This document shows, piece by piece, positions 35,880-44,138 of a stretch of 64,000 bases of DNA (position 1 is the stretch's first letter; each line of letters opens with the position of its first letter). This DNA comes from Chloroflexi bacterium HGW-Chloroflexi-3. Lineage in GTDB: Bacteria > Chloroflexota > Anaerolineae > Anaerolineales > Anaerolineaceae. The stretch is from assembly GCA_002842045.1 (NCBI GenBank), contig PHBX01000007.1, positions 51,768 to 115,767 of the forward strand. Direction: 5' to 3'. Both the position numbers and the translations under genes were made by a program. The notes below the pieces were generated by a model, which was not told the origin of the DNA, ran no database searches, and saw only the letters and a program-made list of their open reading frames with translations.

Positions 35880-37211
35880 ATGACTGCTATACAAGACACT
35901 GATAAGAATTCATTGAAGGAATTGTATAACAATGTTGATCCAATCTATCAAACAATCTTGATAGTTTGTAGCTGGTTAGCTCCCAATGAACCACTTCCAA
36001 TTGATTTGCTCAAGACGGTTGCCAAAGTTGAGCAAGAAGCCGAGTTAATTCAGAAATTGAACTTTTTGGTTTCGATGAATTTGCTGGAAAAAGACGGGAA
36101 GGAATTCGTTATACCACCAAAAGTTGGTTCCTTAATTCAGGAAATATCAGATAAGAATGTTCTGCAAGAAAAATTACAGGCAACCAGTCGGGCATTGCAT
36201 GCGATCGTTCATCTATTAGAAAAAACCGCTGAATATCAGCCGTATGTGAACCACATTGAAAAATTAGCTCAGCATGGCCAGATCCACAAAATCGCTGTGT
36301 CTGGTTTACTATTTGGATTATTAGGGCACTATAAACTTCAAATAGGCGAATTTGAGGAAGCCGTAAAATTCATCAAACGAGCTTTACTGATTGTTGAAAA
36401 AATATCCGGCGTTGAAAGCGCAGAGCATACAGAGAACATGAATAATCTCGGAACTGCTTTGCATCGCATGGGCAGATTTGAAGATGCGAAAAAATGTTTT
36501 GAGCAAACGATCATCATTGATAAAAAAATTCTTGGTAAAAAAGATCCTGCAGTAGCCATTGGTCATAATAATCTGGGGCAGGTGTTGATTGACATGAATA
36601 GCCTGGAGGGGGCTATCATTCACCTGGAAAAAGCACTGGAGATCAACATCGATAATTTTGGAAATGAACATTATCTGGTTGCCTCTGGTCATTACAATCT
36701 TGGTATGGCCTTGATTGCTATTGGAGATTTTCCACGGGCAAGAGCGCAATTGGAATTGGCTTTAGCTAAAAGAAAGATTAATTTTGGAGACCATCACCAT
36801 GATGTGGCTGAAGCTCACCATGGATTGGGCATGATTTTACAGACAGTTGGAAATATGTCCGAAGCCATGGAACATTATAAGGAAGCAATCCGAATTTTTG
36901 AATCTAAAAACGATGAGAGTAATCTGAAATTGGCAGCTTCTTATACCAACCTGGGTGGAGTGCTGCATGTAGAAGGTAAAGTTGATCTGGCCAGAAGTTA
37001 TTATCAAAAAGCGCTGACTATCTTTCAAGCAGGTTTGCCAGCCGATGATAAAAATATTCGCGATTTGAGATTACAACTGCAATTGATCGACCATAGCATG
37101 ACGATGACTGACTTGCTGGATAAATTAGAAGCGGGTGAGGAACTTCCTGAAGAAATTTTGAAAATTCTTGAAGAAAGTTTTGCTGCCGATACAACAAAGA
37201 AAAATAAATAA
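35880..37211 (+). CDS. TPR-repeat protein
   Basis: The 443-residue protein has an N-terminal helical segment of about 120 residues that resembles a winged-helix or STAND-associated region (LIQKLNFLVSMNLLEKDGKEFVIPPKVGSLI). About seven tetratricopeptide repeats of the Kinesin-light-chain/NB-ARC-associated type follow (for example NNLGTALHRMGRFEDAKKCFEQ and YTNLGGVLHVEGKVDLARSYYQ). No NTPase motif is present. A response regulator follows after 60 bp, so the TPR protein could act as its scaffold or partner. That is inference from position alone. Confidence 0.88.
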   Translation: MTAIQDTDKNSLKELYNNVDPIYQTILIVCSWLAPNEPLPIDLLKTVAKVEQEAELIQKLNFLVSMNLLEKDGKEFVIPPKVGSLIQEISDKNVLQEKLQATSRALHAIVHLLEKTAEYQPYVNHIEKLAQHGQIHKIAVSGLLFGLLGHYKLQIGEFEEAVKFIKRALLIVEKISGVESAEHTENMNNLGTALHRMGRFEDAKKCFEQTIIIDKKILGKKDPAVAIGHNNLGQVLIDMNSLEGAIIHLEKALEINIDNFGNEHYLVASGHYNLGMALIAIGDFPRARAQLELALAKRKINFGDHHHDVAEAHHGLGMILQTVGNMSEAMEHYKEAIRIFESKNDESNLKLAASYTNLGGVLHVEGKVDLARSYYQKALTIFQAGLPADDKNIRDLRLQLQLIDHSMTMTDLLDKLEAGEELPEEILKILEESFAADTTKKNK

Positions 37212-37271
37212 TTGGGTATAATTGAATTACCTTTTCAAAATGAGTAGTATTTTCAGGTTGTAGGAGAAACT

Positions 37272-37916
37272 ATGGGAGCGGAAAAACCCATTCGAGTAAT
37301 GCTGGTTGATGATCATGCTGTTGTAAGAAGCGGATTGGGTGCATTTCTTTATGTTTTTGATGATCTTGATTTAGTAGCAGAAGCAAAAGATGGGAAAGAA
37401 GCTCTTGAAATCTGTGAAAAGGAAAAACCAGATGTCATTTTAATGGATCTGGTCATGCCGGTGATGGATGGAGCCGCAGCTACCAAAGCGATTCGCCAGA
37501 AATGGCCTGAAATTCAAGTGGTTGCACTGACAAGTTTTAAAGAAGATGATCTGGTGCAGGCAGCATTGCAAGCTGGCGCGATTGGGTATTTATTAAAAAA
37601 CGTATCTGCTGATGAACTGGCAATTGCCATCCGGGCTGCCTACGATGGCAAACCCACCCTGGCTCCTGAAGCGGCACAGGCATTGATCCACGCTGCGGTA
37701 AAACCTGGCAAACCGGATTATGGCCTGACCCATCGGGAAGAGGAAGTGCTGGCGTTGATGACTGAAGGGATGAGCAATGTGGACATCGCCGAAAAACTTT
37801 ATGTCAGCCGATCCACTGTCAAATTTCATGTGAGTAGTATCCTGTCCAAGTTAGGGGTGACCAGCCGTACCGAAGCCGTGGCAATGGCGCTCCAACAAAA
37901 ACTGTTAAAGAAATAG
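37272..37916 (+). CDS. NarL/LiaR-type response regulator
   Basis: The 214-residue regulator has a receiver (MLVDDHAVVRSGL; phospho-Asp in DVILMDLVMPVMDG; Lys in GYLLKNVSADEL) and a LuxR-type DNA-binding domain (LTHREEEVLALMTEGMSNVDIAEKLYVSRSTVKFHVSSILSKLG is the usual helix order). The sequence is close to LiaR/DegU-type regulators common in Chloroflexota. No cognate kinase is adjacent, so it is an orphan in this window. Confidence 0.94.
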   Translation: MGAEKPIRVMLVDDHAVVRSGLGAFLYVFDDLDLVAEAKDGKEALEICEKEKPDVILMDLVMPVMDGAAATKAIRQKWPEIQVVALTSFKEDDLVQAALQAGAIGYLLKNVSADELAIAIRAAYDGKPTLAPEAAQALIHAAVKPGKPDYGLTHREEEVLALMTEGMSNVDIAEKLYVSRSTVKFHVSSILSKLGVTSRTEAVAMALQQKLLKK

Positions 37917-37945
37917 TATGCTTTCCATAAATCTGGGTAAGATGG

Positions 37946-37982
37946 TGTTTTGTTAGCGGGTTCAGACCCGCCAAAAAACACT
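37946..37982 (+). other. Long hairpin downstream of the response regulator
   Basis: GTGTTTT...GCGGGT (ending 37961), loop TCAG and ACCCGC...AAAAAACAC pair over about 37 bases. It has no downstream T run and lies 27 bases before a clear bidirectional terminator. It could be an mRNA 3' stabiliser or the core of a small RNA. Confidence 0.45.
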
Positions 37983-38008
37983 CTGACCGCTAATTATTGA
38001 GATGATAC

Positions 38009-38040
38009 AAAAAATCACTCCTCGAGGGGAGTGATTTTTT
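38009..38040. terminator. Bidirectional intrinsic terminator
   Basis: AAAAAATCACTCC (38009-38021) and GGAGTGATTTTTT (38028-38040) form a 13-bp stem with A and T runs on both sides. It serves the response regulator on the plus strand and formate-THF ligase on the minus strand. Confidence 0.92.
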
Positions 38041-38057
38041 TAGCTAATTTGAAATTT

Positions 38058-39983
38058 TTAAAACAAACCCTGTACTTCACCTGTATCAGGGTCAAGATCC
38101 ACGTCAAAATAAGCAGGTCGCGTTGAAAGACCTGGCATGGTGCGCATTTCACCAACCAGAGGATACAAAAAGCCTGCACCAACTGATGCACGAATATCGT
38201 TGATGGGTAATAGATACCCAGAGGGGACACCCTTCCAGGCGGCATCATGACTGATGCTGAGGTGGGTTTTCGCCATACAGATGGTCGAGTTTCCAAAGCC
38301 GAGACGTTCGTAATCAGCGATTCTGGCTTCTGCTTCTGGCGAGTACTCTACTCCATCGGCGTTATATATTTCTTTGGCAATCGCTTCGATTTTTTCCTTG
38401 ATGCTGGCTTCCAATGGATAAAGGAATTTGAAGTCATGTTTTTCTTCACTGGCTGCGATGACTGCTTTGGCCAGGTCTACTGCGCCTTCACCACCGAATT
38501 CCCAATGCTCACTGACGACTGCATCGAATGCGCCACCCTGTTCCACGGCTGCTTTCCGCACGAGAGCTAATTCGGCATCTGTATCCGTAAAGAATTTATT
38601 AACAGCGACAACCACCGGAACGCCATATTTCTTGGCGATCTTGATGTGATGAAGCATGTTGGGTAAACCTGCTTCCAGCAATTCGAGATTCTCTTCGGTG
38701 TAGGCGCGATCCAATGGTTTACCGGCAACAACTTTTGCGCCACCACCGTGCATCTTGAGCGCACGCACTGTGGCAACCAGAACCACTACATCGGGGACAA
38801 GCCCTGAGTAACGGCATTTGATGTCGAAGAATTTTTCCATACCCATATCGGCGCCGAAACCAGATTCTGTCACTACATAATCGGATAATTTCAATGCGAT
38901 TTTATCTGCCAGAATGGAGCTGTTCCCATGGGCGATGTTGGCAAATGGACCTGCGTGAACGAATACAGGGGTACCTTCCAGGGTCTGCAGAATATTGGGC
39001 TTGATGGCGTCCTTCATCAAAACATTCAGGGCTCCGGCGACACCAATATCGTTTGCATCGACAGCTTCGCCGCTTTTACTGGTGCCAATCACAATGCGTC
39101 CAAAGCGTTCTCGCATATCGCGTAAATCCGTCGTGAGCGCCAGGATTGCCATAATTTCACTGGCAACTGTGATGTCAAAACCTGTTTTCCGCGTGCGACC
39201 TTTTTCATCGGGTCCTTCACCCACTGTGATTCCACGCAGGAAGCGATCATTAGTGTCGATGACGCGTTTCCAGGTGATGGAATCGGGGTCAATATCCAGA
39301 CGTACAAATTTGCTTTTTTGCTCCTCTGTCATCTGATCAGGGTCATCGGTTTCGATCCCTAATTTTCGTTTGCGGTGTTGCATACCAACGGAGAAATGTC
39401 GTTTTCCCTGTTTGTCTTTGGGAAATAAATTCTCAAATAGACGCTGATCAGATTGGGTGGATTCATGGAACATGCGGGCATCGATAGCAGCAGCCAGAAG
39501 ATTGTTGGCGGCTGTGATGGCATGAATATCGCCGGTGAGATGGAGATTAAATTCATCCATCGGAATTACCTGACTATAACCACCACCAGCAGCGCCACCT
39601 TTAATCCCAAAGGTTGGACCCTGGCTGGGTTGGCGGATACAGGTGATGACACGTTTATTGAGATGGGCTCCTAATGCCTGGCTTAAACCAACGGTTGTGG
39701 TGGTTTTGCCCTCTCCTAAAGGGGTAGGGGTGATGGCTGTCACATCTATATATTTGCCATTCGGAATATCTTTCAGGCGTTCTAAGACTTCCAACTTGAC
39801 TTTGGCTTTATAGGGGCCATATTGTTCCAATTCTTCCGGTAGTAACCCTAATTCCTCAGCGATGGTTGTGATGTGTTTAAGCTCGGAAGCCTGTGCAATT
39901 TCGATATCCGAAGGAACTGGTGTGACTCGTTTCAACTTTGTTGCTTTAAATGGACGGACGACTGCATCGGGTTTATTACTCAT
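38058..39983 (-). CDS. fhs: Formate-tetrahydrofolate ligase
   Basis: Fhs activates formate with ATP and THF to give 10-formyl-THF, used in the methyl branch of acetyl-CoA metabolism, in glycine/serine fermentation or in purine synthesis. The P-loop is [16 protein letters not shown]. Other family markers are [22 protein letters not shown], the [14 protein letters not shown] stretch and [19 protein letters not shown] segment. At 641 residues it is longer than the ~555-residue clostridial enzyme and matches the longer form seen in C1-THF synthases. AAAGGAG lies 9 bases before the ATG. Confidence 0.96.
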   Translation of the reverse strand: MSNKPDAVVRPFKATKLKRVTPVPSDIEIAQASELKHITTIAEELGLLPEELEQYGPYKAKVKLEVLERLKDIPNGKYIDVTAITPTPLGEGKTTTTVGLSQALGAHLNKRVITCIRQPSQGPTFGIKGGAAGGGYSQVIPMDEFNLHLTGDIHAITAANNLLAAAIDARMFHESTQSDQRLFENLFPKDKQGKRHFSVGMQHRKRKLGIETDDPDQMTEEQKSKFVRLDIDPDSITWKRVIDTNDRFLRGITVGEGPDEKGRTRKTGFDITVASEIMAILALTTDLRDMRERFGRIVIGTSKSGEAVDANDIGVAGALNVLMKDAIKPNILQTLEGTPVFVHAGPFANIAHGNSSILADKIALKLSDYVVTESGFGADMGMEKFFDIKCRYSGLVPDVVVLVATVRALKMHGGGAKVVAGKPLDRAYTEENLELLEAGLPNMLHHIKIAKKYGVPVVVAVNKFFTDTDAELALVRKAAVEQGGAFDAVVSEHWEFGGEGAVDLAKAVIAASEEKHDFKFLYPLEASIKEKIEAIAKEIYNADGVEYSPEAEARIADYERLGFGNSTICMAKTHLSISHDAAWKGVPSGYLLPINDIRASVGAGFLYPLVGEMRTMPGLSTRPAYFDVDLDPDTGEVQGLF

Positions 39984-40051
39984 GTAGCATTTCTCCTTTC
40001 AAATTCTTATTGATATGTGATCTGCAATTTTTAATAATCACCGCATCCCTT

Positions 40052-40080
40052 ATTAAAGAGCATTGTGAAGGAAAAATCAA
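40052..40080 (-). promoter_or_regulatory. Candidate promoter of fhs
   Basis: On the minus strand TTGATT (40080-40075), a 17-base spacer and TTTAAT (40057-40052) lie about 70 bases before the fhs ATG. Each hexamer matches five of six consensus bases or close to it. Confidence 0.5.
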
Positions 40081-40143
40081 GCAAAAAGTGAATTTGTTTG
40101 CTTTTAAAATGATCATTAGTTTATTAAGTTAAGTAATACTATA

Positions 40144-40584
40144 TTAATATTTTTTGATCAATCGCCAGATCCAGCGGTGAAATGCATGTACACTTTTGAC
40201 CGGTTCTGCATACATCATAATACAACCACCAGAGACAACATTCATGCCAAGTGATTCGCCGTATTGGACAGTCTCAGGTGTTTCTGATCCTTGCTGCAAC
40301 CAGATTTTCTTCGTGCCGGCTTGATGAGCATCATCCAGAATGGCTTTCACATGCTCCTTCTTTACGTTGATCAGCACCCCATCCACTTTTGGATCAATTG
40401 ATTGAATGTTCTTAAAACAGTTATCCTGATCGAATTTCTCCATGGTTGGATGAACCGGGACCAAATCGTATCCCTTCCCTTTTAATTCGCGATAAATCGA
40501 GTTACCGAATTTTGCATCCGATTGGGATACGCCCACAATCGCAATACGTTTTGATTGGACAAAATCTTTGATAGCCTGGTTCAT
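40144..40584 (-). CDS. CoA-binding domain protein (YccU-like)
   Basis: The 146-residue single-domain protein has the Rossmann-type CoA-binding pattern: RIAIVGVSQSDAKFGNSIYRELKGKGY, then the conserved LVPVHP turn and GTKKIWLQQGSE. It matches the stand-alone CoA_binding_2 family of unknown physiological role. GGGAGG lies before the ATG. It follows tRNA-Leu on the same strand but is separated from it by a terminator. Confidence 0.9.
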   Translation of the reverse strand: MNQAIKDFVQSKRIAIVGVSQSDAKFGNSIYRELKGKGYDLVPVHPTMEKFDQDNCFKNIQSIDPKVDGVLINVKKEHVKAILDDAHQAGTKKIWLQQGSETPETVQYGESLGMNVVSGGCIMMYAEPVKSVHAFHRWIWRLIKKY

Positions 40585-40649
40585 TTATAAATACCTCCCG
40601 AATTCTGGATTTGGAAAATGAATGGTAGTTAATAAAGTCAGATGGATTT

Positions 40650-40683
40650 GATAATAAAAGCCGCAAATTTTCATTGCGGCTTT
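40650..40683 (-). terminator. Intrinsic terminator of tRNA-Leu
   Basis: On the minus strand AAAGCCGCAA (40683-40674), a 7-base loop and TTGCGGCTTT (40666-40657) are followed by TATTATC. It begins immediately after the tRNA 3' end. Confidence 0.85.
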
Positions 40684-40684
40684 G

Positions 40685-40767
40685 TGGGGCGGGTGGGACT
40701 TGAACCCACAAGGTTATTCACCGGAGGATTTTAAGTCCTCTGCGTCTGCCAATTCCGCCACCGCCCC
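40685..40767 (-). tRNA. tRNA-Leu(UAA)
   Basis: The minus strand from 40767 folds as a class II tRNA. The acceptor stem is GGGGCGG/CCGCCCC, and the D arm contains the AATTGGCAGA loop. The anticodon stem-loop is GAGGA-CTTAAAA-TCCTC (anticodon TAA), a long variable arm follows, and the T arm is GTGGG-TTCAAGT-CCCAC. The discriminator base is A. CCA is not encoded. Confidence 0.96.
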
Positions 40768-40852
40768 AGACATTTCAATTTTATCTCACTCTCGATAGAC
40801 GTCAAGGTTTTAGGTGTGGTTTGTTTCCTGGAATTTTCCACGTGTTTTATTA

Positions 40853-41242
40853 TTAATCCTCTACCTCAACGTATCCAGGCTCAACCCCGCCTGATCCTTT
40901 GAGATAGGCCGCCTGGTTGTAAGGTAGTCTGAAGAGAATACGACCGGATAAATTTTCAAAAGCTGTTCTTAACATGGCGGTACACATTAAAGAGACGTTG
41001 GTTGAGGAATAAGCACATTCGGGATGTAAGGAGGTGTAAAAGGGCACTTCCGGATCCCGAAGGACATAGATGATCGTCATCCCGTCTGGTATTGCATTGG
41101 TGGGTTGTATGGTATAGATACCCGGGCGAAGCAAAAAACCAATGGTGACCAGGACAAGAATGAACAAAGCGAATATAATGATTTTATTCTTTTTTGGCGG
41201 CGTTGGCTGTTTTGTTTTTGATTGGATGTTCGTTTTGGACAT
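40853..41242 (-). CDS. Single-pass membrane protein, extracytoplasmic domain unknown
   Basis: The 129-residue protein has a Lys/Pro/Thr-rich cytoplasmic N-terminus of about 22 residues, one membrane helix (about 23-40) and an exported domain of about 90 residues with two Cys that could form a disulfide (HPECAYSS; LMCTAM). It resembles no family I can name. GGAGAAGGA precedes the ATG. It stands alone, divergent from the small-peptide gene. Confidence 0.7.
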   Translation of the reverse strand: MSKTNIQSKTKQPTPPKKNKIIIFALFILVLVTIGFLLRPGIYTIQPTNAIPDGMTIIYVLRDPEVPFYTSLHPECAYSSTNVSLMCTAMLRTAFENLSGRILFRLPYNQAAYLKGSGGVEPGYVEVED

Positions 41243-41461
41243 CGGTCCTTCTCCAATAATACAGAATGAAAATGAATCTTGATAAACAAGCAGCGATTCT
41301 TGAAAGAAGGGGATTTTGCTTATTAAGCACCGGCTTTTATCTTATTATATGTTGAAATTTGATTTATCAAGGTTTAGTCACCTCATAAAAATGGAAGGGT
41401 TTCTTTTGTGACAAAATCCATTTAACGATGAACGAATTTTGATTAAAATAGGATTAAAACC

Positions 41462-41490
41462 TTGACAGTCTGAAAAATCACATGTTAAAA
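41462..41490 (+). promoter_or_regulatory. Strong promoter of the small-peptide gene
   Basis: TTGACA (41462-41467), a 17-base spacer and TTAAAA (41485-41490) form a strong sigma70-like promoter. The predicted start is near 41497, about 28 bases before the peptide ATG, with GGAAGG in between. Confidence 0.75.
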
Positions 41491-41524
41491 TCAATCCATC
41501 TTAAAAAGAAAGGAAGGCGCAAAA

Positions 41525-41629
41525 ATGAGCAATACAATCTTCAACACTCTCGTCGTTCGAATTCGCGCTGCCAGCTTCGTTGGTGGTGGTGCCAGTGTTC
41601 CTTGTCGTATTGCGCCTGTTTGTCGCTAG
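41525..41629 (+). CDS. 34-residue Cys-containing peptide (leader peptide or RiPP precursor candidate)
   Basis: The ORF starts at ATG 41525 after AAAGGAAGG and ends at TAG 41629. It encodes a basic peptide beginning MSNTIFNTLVVRIRAASF, then GGGA and a Cys-bearing C-terminus SVPCRIAPVCR, in which the PCR and VCR triplets look like an imperfect duplication (C-x5-C). It has a strong promoter and a strong terminator of its own, with the gene cluster for an unknown protein and two acetyltransferases about 160 bp beyond. Either it is a precursor peptide modified by the cluster, or a regulatory leader peptide whose translation controls the terminator. I recognise no family. It encodes no acidic residue. 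Confidence 0.7.
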   Translation: MSNTIFNTLVVRIRAASFVGGGASVPCRIAPVCR

Positions 41630-41649
41630 TCAAGTTTAATTAAATTGAC

Positions 41650-41682
41650 GGCCACGGGTGCGACGAACCCCGTGGCCTTTTT
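41650..41682 (+). terminator. Intrinsic terminator or attenuator after the peptide gene
   Basis: GGCCACGGG (41650-41658), a 10-base loop and CCCGTGGCC (41669-41677) are followed by TTTTTATTT. The stem is perfect and GC-rich. It starts 21 bases after the peptide stop, close enough to be coupled to its translation. Confidence 0.92.
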
Positions 41683-41735
41683 ATTTCCCTCTGCTTTTTG
41701 AATCAGGTCACGGGTGGCGAAATCCGGTGATCTGA

Positions 41736-41855
41736 TTTTTTGTTAATGAAATCACCGCAGCGGAAAAAAGCAGAAAGTTGATTGATCAGGCAAAAGCCTT
41801 ACTGGTTGAAAATGATAGCCGGCTGACTGAAAAGGAGGCCAACAATGTTGAGTAG
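41736..41855 (+). other. Open frame without a clear start, coupled to the next gene
   Basis: A frame open from 41736 to TAG 41855 encodes about 35 helical, charged residues (EITAAEKSRKLIDQAKALL, then ENDSRLTEKEANNVE). It contains the ribosome-binding site and overlaps the first 11 bases of the next gene. The only standard start is a TTG near 41778, without a clear Shine-Dalgarno. It may be a gene remnant or a tiny coupled ORF. Confidence 0.3.
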
Positions 41856-42294
41856 CATGATGAAAAATAATTCACATCGAGTAGATTATCTAAATTTCAA
41901 AGCCGTAGGCATGAATGGTTCGTTTGGTATTTATGTGCGAGGTTGTTTACAGGATGGTCAACCTTATAGTAGTGAAGCAAAAAGATGCCTGTTTATCTGT
42001 TTAGATTATGTGCGTCGTAGCATGGAAGAAGAAAAGCTCGTGGCGGTATATATGGACATTTTTGATTTACAAAACGCAAATAACCTGGCGTTTCAGGAAA
42101 TGGAAACAGACTTACGCAAGGGCATGTTTGAAAAGGTATTGTTTGCTGATCTTGAAGAGATTTTCAAAGATTCAGTTTTGAATGACAAATTGTTTGATCT
42201 GGCTGAATGTGTGGAAGGTATTGAATTTATCGATGTGGACGGCAATGTCTTTGAAGCAAAGAAAATTCCTTTAAACCAGATCCTTGGAGTTTAG
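41845..42294 (+). CDS. Protein of unknown function in the peptide/GNAT cluster
   Basis: The 149-residue soluble protein starts behind AAAGGAGG. It has mixed alpha/beta character with an early strand pair (VDYLNFKAVGMNGSFGIYVRG), a long helix (AKRCLFICLDYVRRSMEEEKL), an acidic helical middle and a final strand (EGIEFIDVDGNVFEAKKIPL). I recognise no family, catalytic motif or signal peptide. It is the first gene of a tightly spaced run with two GNAT acetyltransferases, which suggests it works with them. Confidence 0.72.
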   Translation: MLSSMMKNNSHRVDYLNFKAVGMNGSFGIYVRGCLQDGQPYSSEAKRCLFICLDYVRRSMEEEKLVAVYMDIFDLQNANNLAFQEMETDLRKGMFEKVLFADLEEIFKDSVLNDKLFDLAECVEGIEFIDVDGNVFEAKKIPLNQILGV

Positions 42295-42316
42295 TGTGTG
42301 ATTTTCAGGAGGTACG

Positions 42317-42889
42317 ATGATCAATGACCAATTATTTGAAAGTCAGGATTTTTTACTCTCAGCGATAGACTTTGAAAAGGACCCAGAGGTTGATTCGGCT
42401 TATTCTTTGAATTTGCGCTATGCCAAATATTGGTGTAATAGTTTTATCAAGCCTTTATCTAAAAACGAGTTCAAGAAGAAGTACGAAAAAATTGAGAAAA
42501 AAGTTGACGAAGGCAGAAATGTGGTCCACTTTGCCATCCGGTCAAAAGCAGATCAACATCTGATTGGTTACCTGCGCATCTGGATGTTATGGAGCCAGGG
42601 AGTGGGATGGTTGGTTTTAGCGATCGGTGATCCTGAGCATTATGGGAAAGCTGAGAAACAAATCATCCCACTGGCTTTGAATTATGCCTTTAAAGAATTG
42701 AACCTGTACCGGGTTGAATACGATCTACCTGAATATGAAGGAGAATTAGGCAATATTCTGACTACCAATGGCTTCAGTCTGGATGCTGTTAACCGTGAGG
42801 TGATTTATTTTGATAATCGTTATTGGAATGAACTGCTTTATGGCATTCTCAAACATGAATGGGAAGCTATGCAGGAGGTAAAAGCCTGA
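42317..42889 (+). CDS. GNAT-family acetyltransferase-like protein (first)
   Basis: The 190-residue protein has a GNAT fold in outline: HFAIRSKADQHLIGYLRIWML as strands 3-4, then the GDPEHYGKAEKQIIPLALNYAFKELNLYRVEYDLP stretch, which aligns to the acetyl-CoA loop and helix 3 of RimJ/RimL proteins. The pyrophosphate loop is imperfect: the usual Q/R-x-x-G-x-G/A is YGKAEK. So it may bind acetyl-CoA weakly or have another role. It ends one base into the next GNAT gene. Confidence 0.78.
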   Translation: MINDQLFESQDFLLSAIDFEKDPEVDSAYSLNLRYAKYWCNSFIKPLSKNEFKKKYEKIEKKVDEGRNVVHFAIRSKADQHLIGYLRIWMLWSQGVGWLVLAIGDPEHYGKAEKQIIPLALNYAFKELNLYRVEYDLPEYEGELGNILTTNGFSLDAVNREVIYFDNRYWNELLYGILKHEWEAMQEVKA

Positions 42890-43452
42890 TGACTGAAGAT
42901 ATACTGGCAGGAGAAAAAGTAAGACTGATCGCAGTGGATGCAGAGCGAGATTCGAAACTCTTCGCAGGTTGGCGTAATAATAGCGAATATTTACGTCTGA
43001 TGGATGCGGATGTCGCTCTGCATTTTTCGATCGAGAAGATGAAAAAGTGGATGGAAGAAAATGAATTATCGGATGAGGTAGCCTTCTTTATGATCAAACG
43101 TAAAGAAGATGACCAGATAATTGGAGAAATAGGATTATCCGGTTTTCAAGGAAAGCACAGCAACGCTTTTGTGGGCATTTCGATTGGTGATCCGGAAAAC
43201 TGGGGAAAAGGTTTTGGGACGGAAGCCATGAAAGTGATTCTGCGTTATGGTTTCAGCATTCTCAACCTTCATCACATCAGCCTGACTGTGTTTGAATATA
43301 ACCCGCGGGGCGTGCGGTCATACGAAAAAGCTGGATTCAAACTTGAAGGGGTGCAACGGCAATTCTTACACCGCGATGGCAGACGTTGGGATATGTACCG
43401 CATGGGAATCCTCAGGAGTGAGTGGGAGGAACCGTGTCAAACCAAAAGATAA
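42889..43452 (+). CDS. GNAT-family N-acetyltransferase (RimJ/RimL-like, second)
   Basis: The 187-residue protein (start ATG 42889, TGATG overlap with the previous stop, AGGAGG 10 bases upstream) is a canonical RimJ/RimL-type acetyltransferase. It has IIGEIGLSGF, the acetyl-CoA loop ENWGKGFGTEAMKVILRYGF, LNLHHISLTVFEYNPRGVRSYEKAGFKLEG and a closing RDGRRWDMYRMGIL. Such enzymes acetylate N-terminal amines, polyamines or antibiotics. Its pairing with a degenerate sister gene suggests heterodimer formation or a duplicated ancestor. Confidence 0.9.
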   Translation: MTEDILAGEKVRLIAVDAERDSKLFAGWRNNSEYLRLMDADVALHFSIEKMKKWMEENELSDEVAFFMIKRKEDDQIIGEIGLSGFQGKHSNAFVGISIGDPENWGKGFGTEAMKVILRYGFSILNLHHISLTVFEYNPRGVRSYEKAGFKLEGVQRQFLHRDGRRWDMYRMGILRSEWEEPCQTKR

Positions 43453-43518
43453 TGTTACCGAAATTAGAAACTGACTCATACGAACCAGCTCGTGATAAAA
43501 TTCACCCCAGGAGAATCC

Positions 43519-44133
43519 ATGAAATCAGATCACATTAAAGCTGTCGTTTTTGATATGGGAGGCGTTTTTTTGCAGACAAAAGATAAAAATCCCAGAACCC
43601 GGTTGGCTCACCGATTCGGGCTGAGCTATGACGAAATGAGTCAACTGGTTTTCCAATCCGAGACAGCGCAACTTGCGACAATGGGTGCTATTGAGGAGTC
43701 AGCGCATTGGGACTTCATCGCAAATCATTTCGATCTGAATGAGGCTGAGATGGTGAAATTTTGGGATGATTTCTGGGGCGGTGATCAACTGGATCAAGAG
43801 ATGATTCAATTCACAAAAAAATTGAAACCCGACTATGCAATTGGATTGTTATCGAATGCATGGGATGGGGCCAGAGATTACTTGACTCGTAAGTTTGGCT
43901 TTCTGGATATTTTTGATGTATCCGTTTTTTCCGCCGAAGTGAAAATGGCAAAACCTGATCCCCAAATCTATTTATGGATGCTGGATACGATGAAAGTTGA
44001 CGCATCGGAGACGATCTTTGTGGATGACTTTATCGAGAACATTCTGGCAGCCCGAGATTTGGGTTTAAACTCGGTGCATTTTACCCGGACATCACAGGCC
44101 ATCACGGAAATTAAAACAATTTTAGGAACTTAA
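43519..44133 (+). CDS. HAD-superfamily hydrolase
   Basis: The 204-residue phosphatase-like protein starts at ATG 43519 with AGGAG upstream. It has HAD motif I AVVFDMGGVF (nucleophile Asp, although the +2 Asp is Gly, as in some epoxide-hydrolase-type HADs), motif II GLLSNAW, the Lys of motif III in AEVKMAKPDPQIY and motif IV FVDDFIENILAA. A four-helix cap lies between motifs I and II. The substrate is unknown. Confidence 0.9.
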   Translation: MKSDHIKAVVFDMGGVFLQTKDKNPRTRLAHRFGLSYDEMSQLVFQSETAQLATMGAIEESAHWDFIANHFDLNEAEMVKFWDDFWGGDQLDQEMIQFTKKLKPDYAIGLLSNAWDGARDYLTRKFGFLDIFDVSVFSAEVKMAKPDPQIYLWMLDTMKVDASETIFVDDFIENILAARDLGLNSVHFTRTSQAITEIKTILGT

Positions 44134-44138
44134 CCGCA

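Noticed and set aside
41525..41629. Lanthipeptide, sactipeptide or thiopeptide precursor
   Set aside because: No LanM, LanB/C, radical-SAM, YcaO or protease gene lies nearby; only GNATs and unknowns are present. A generic precursor or leader-peptide hypothesis is kept.
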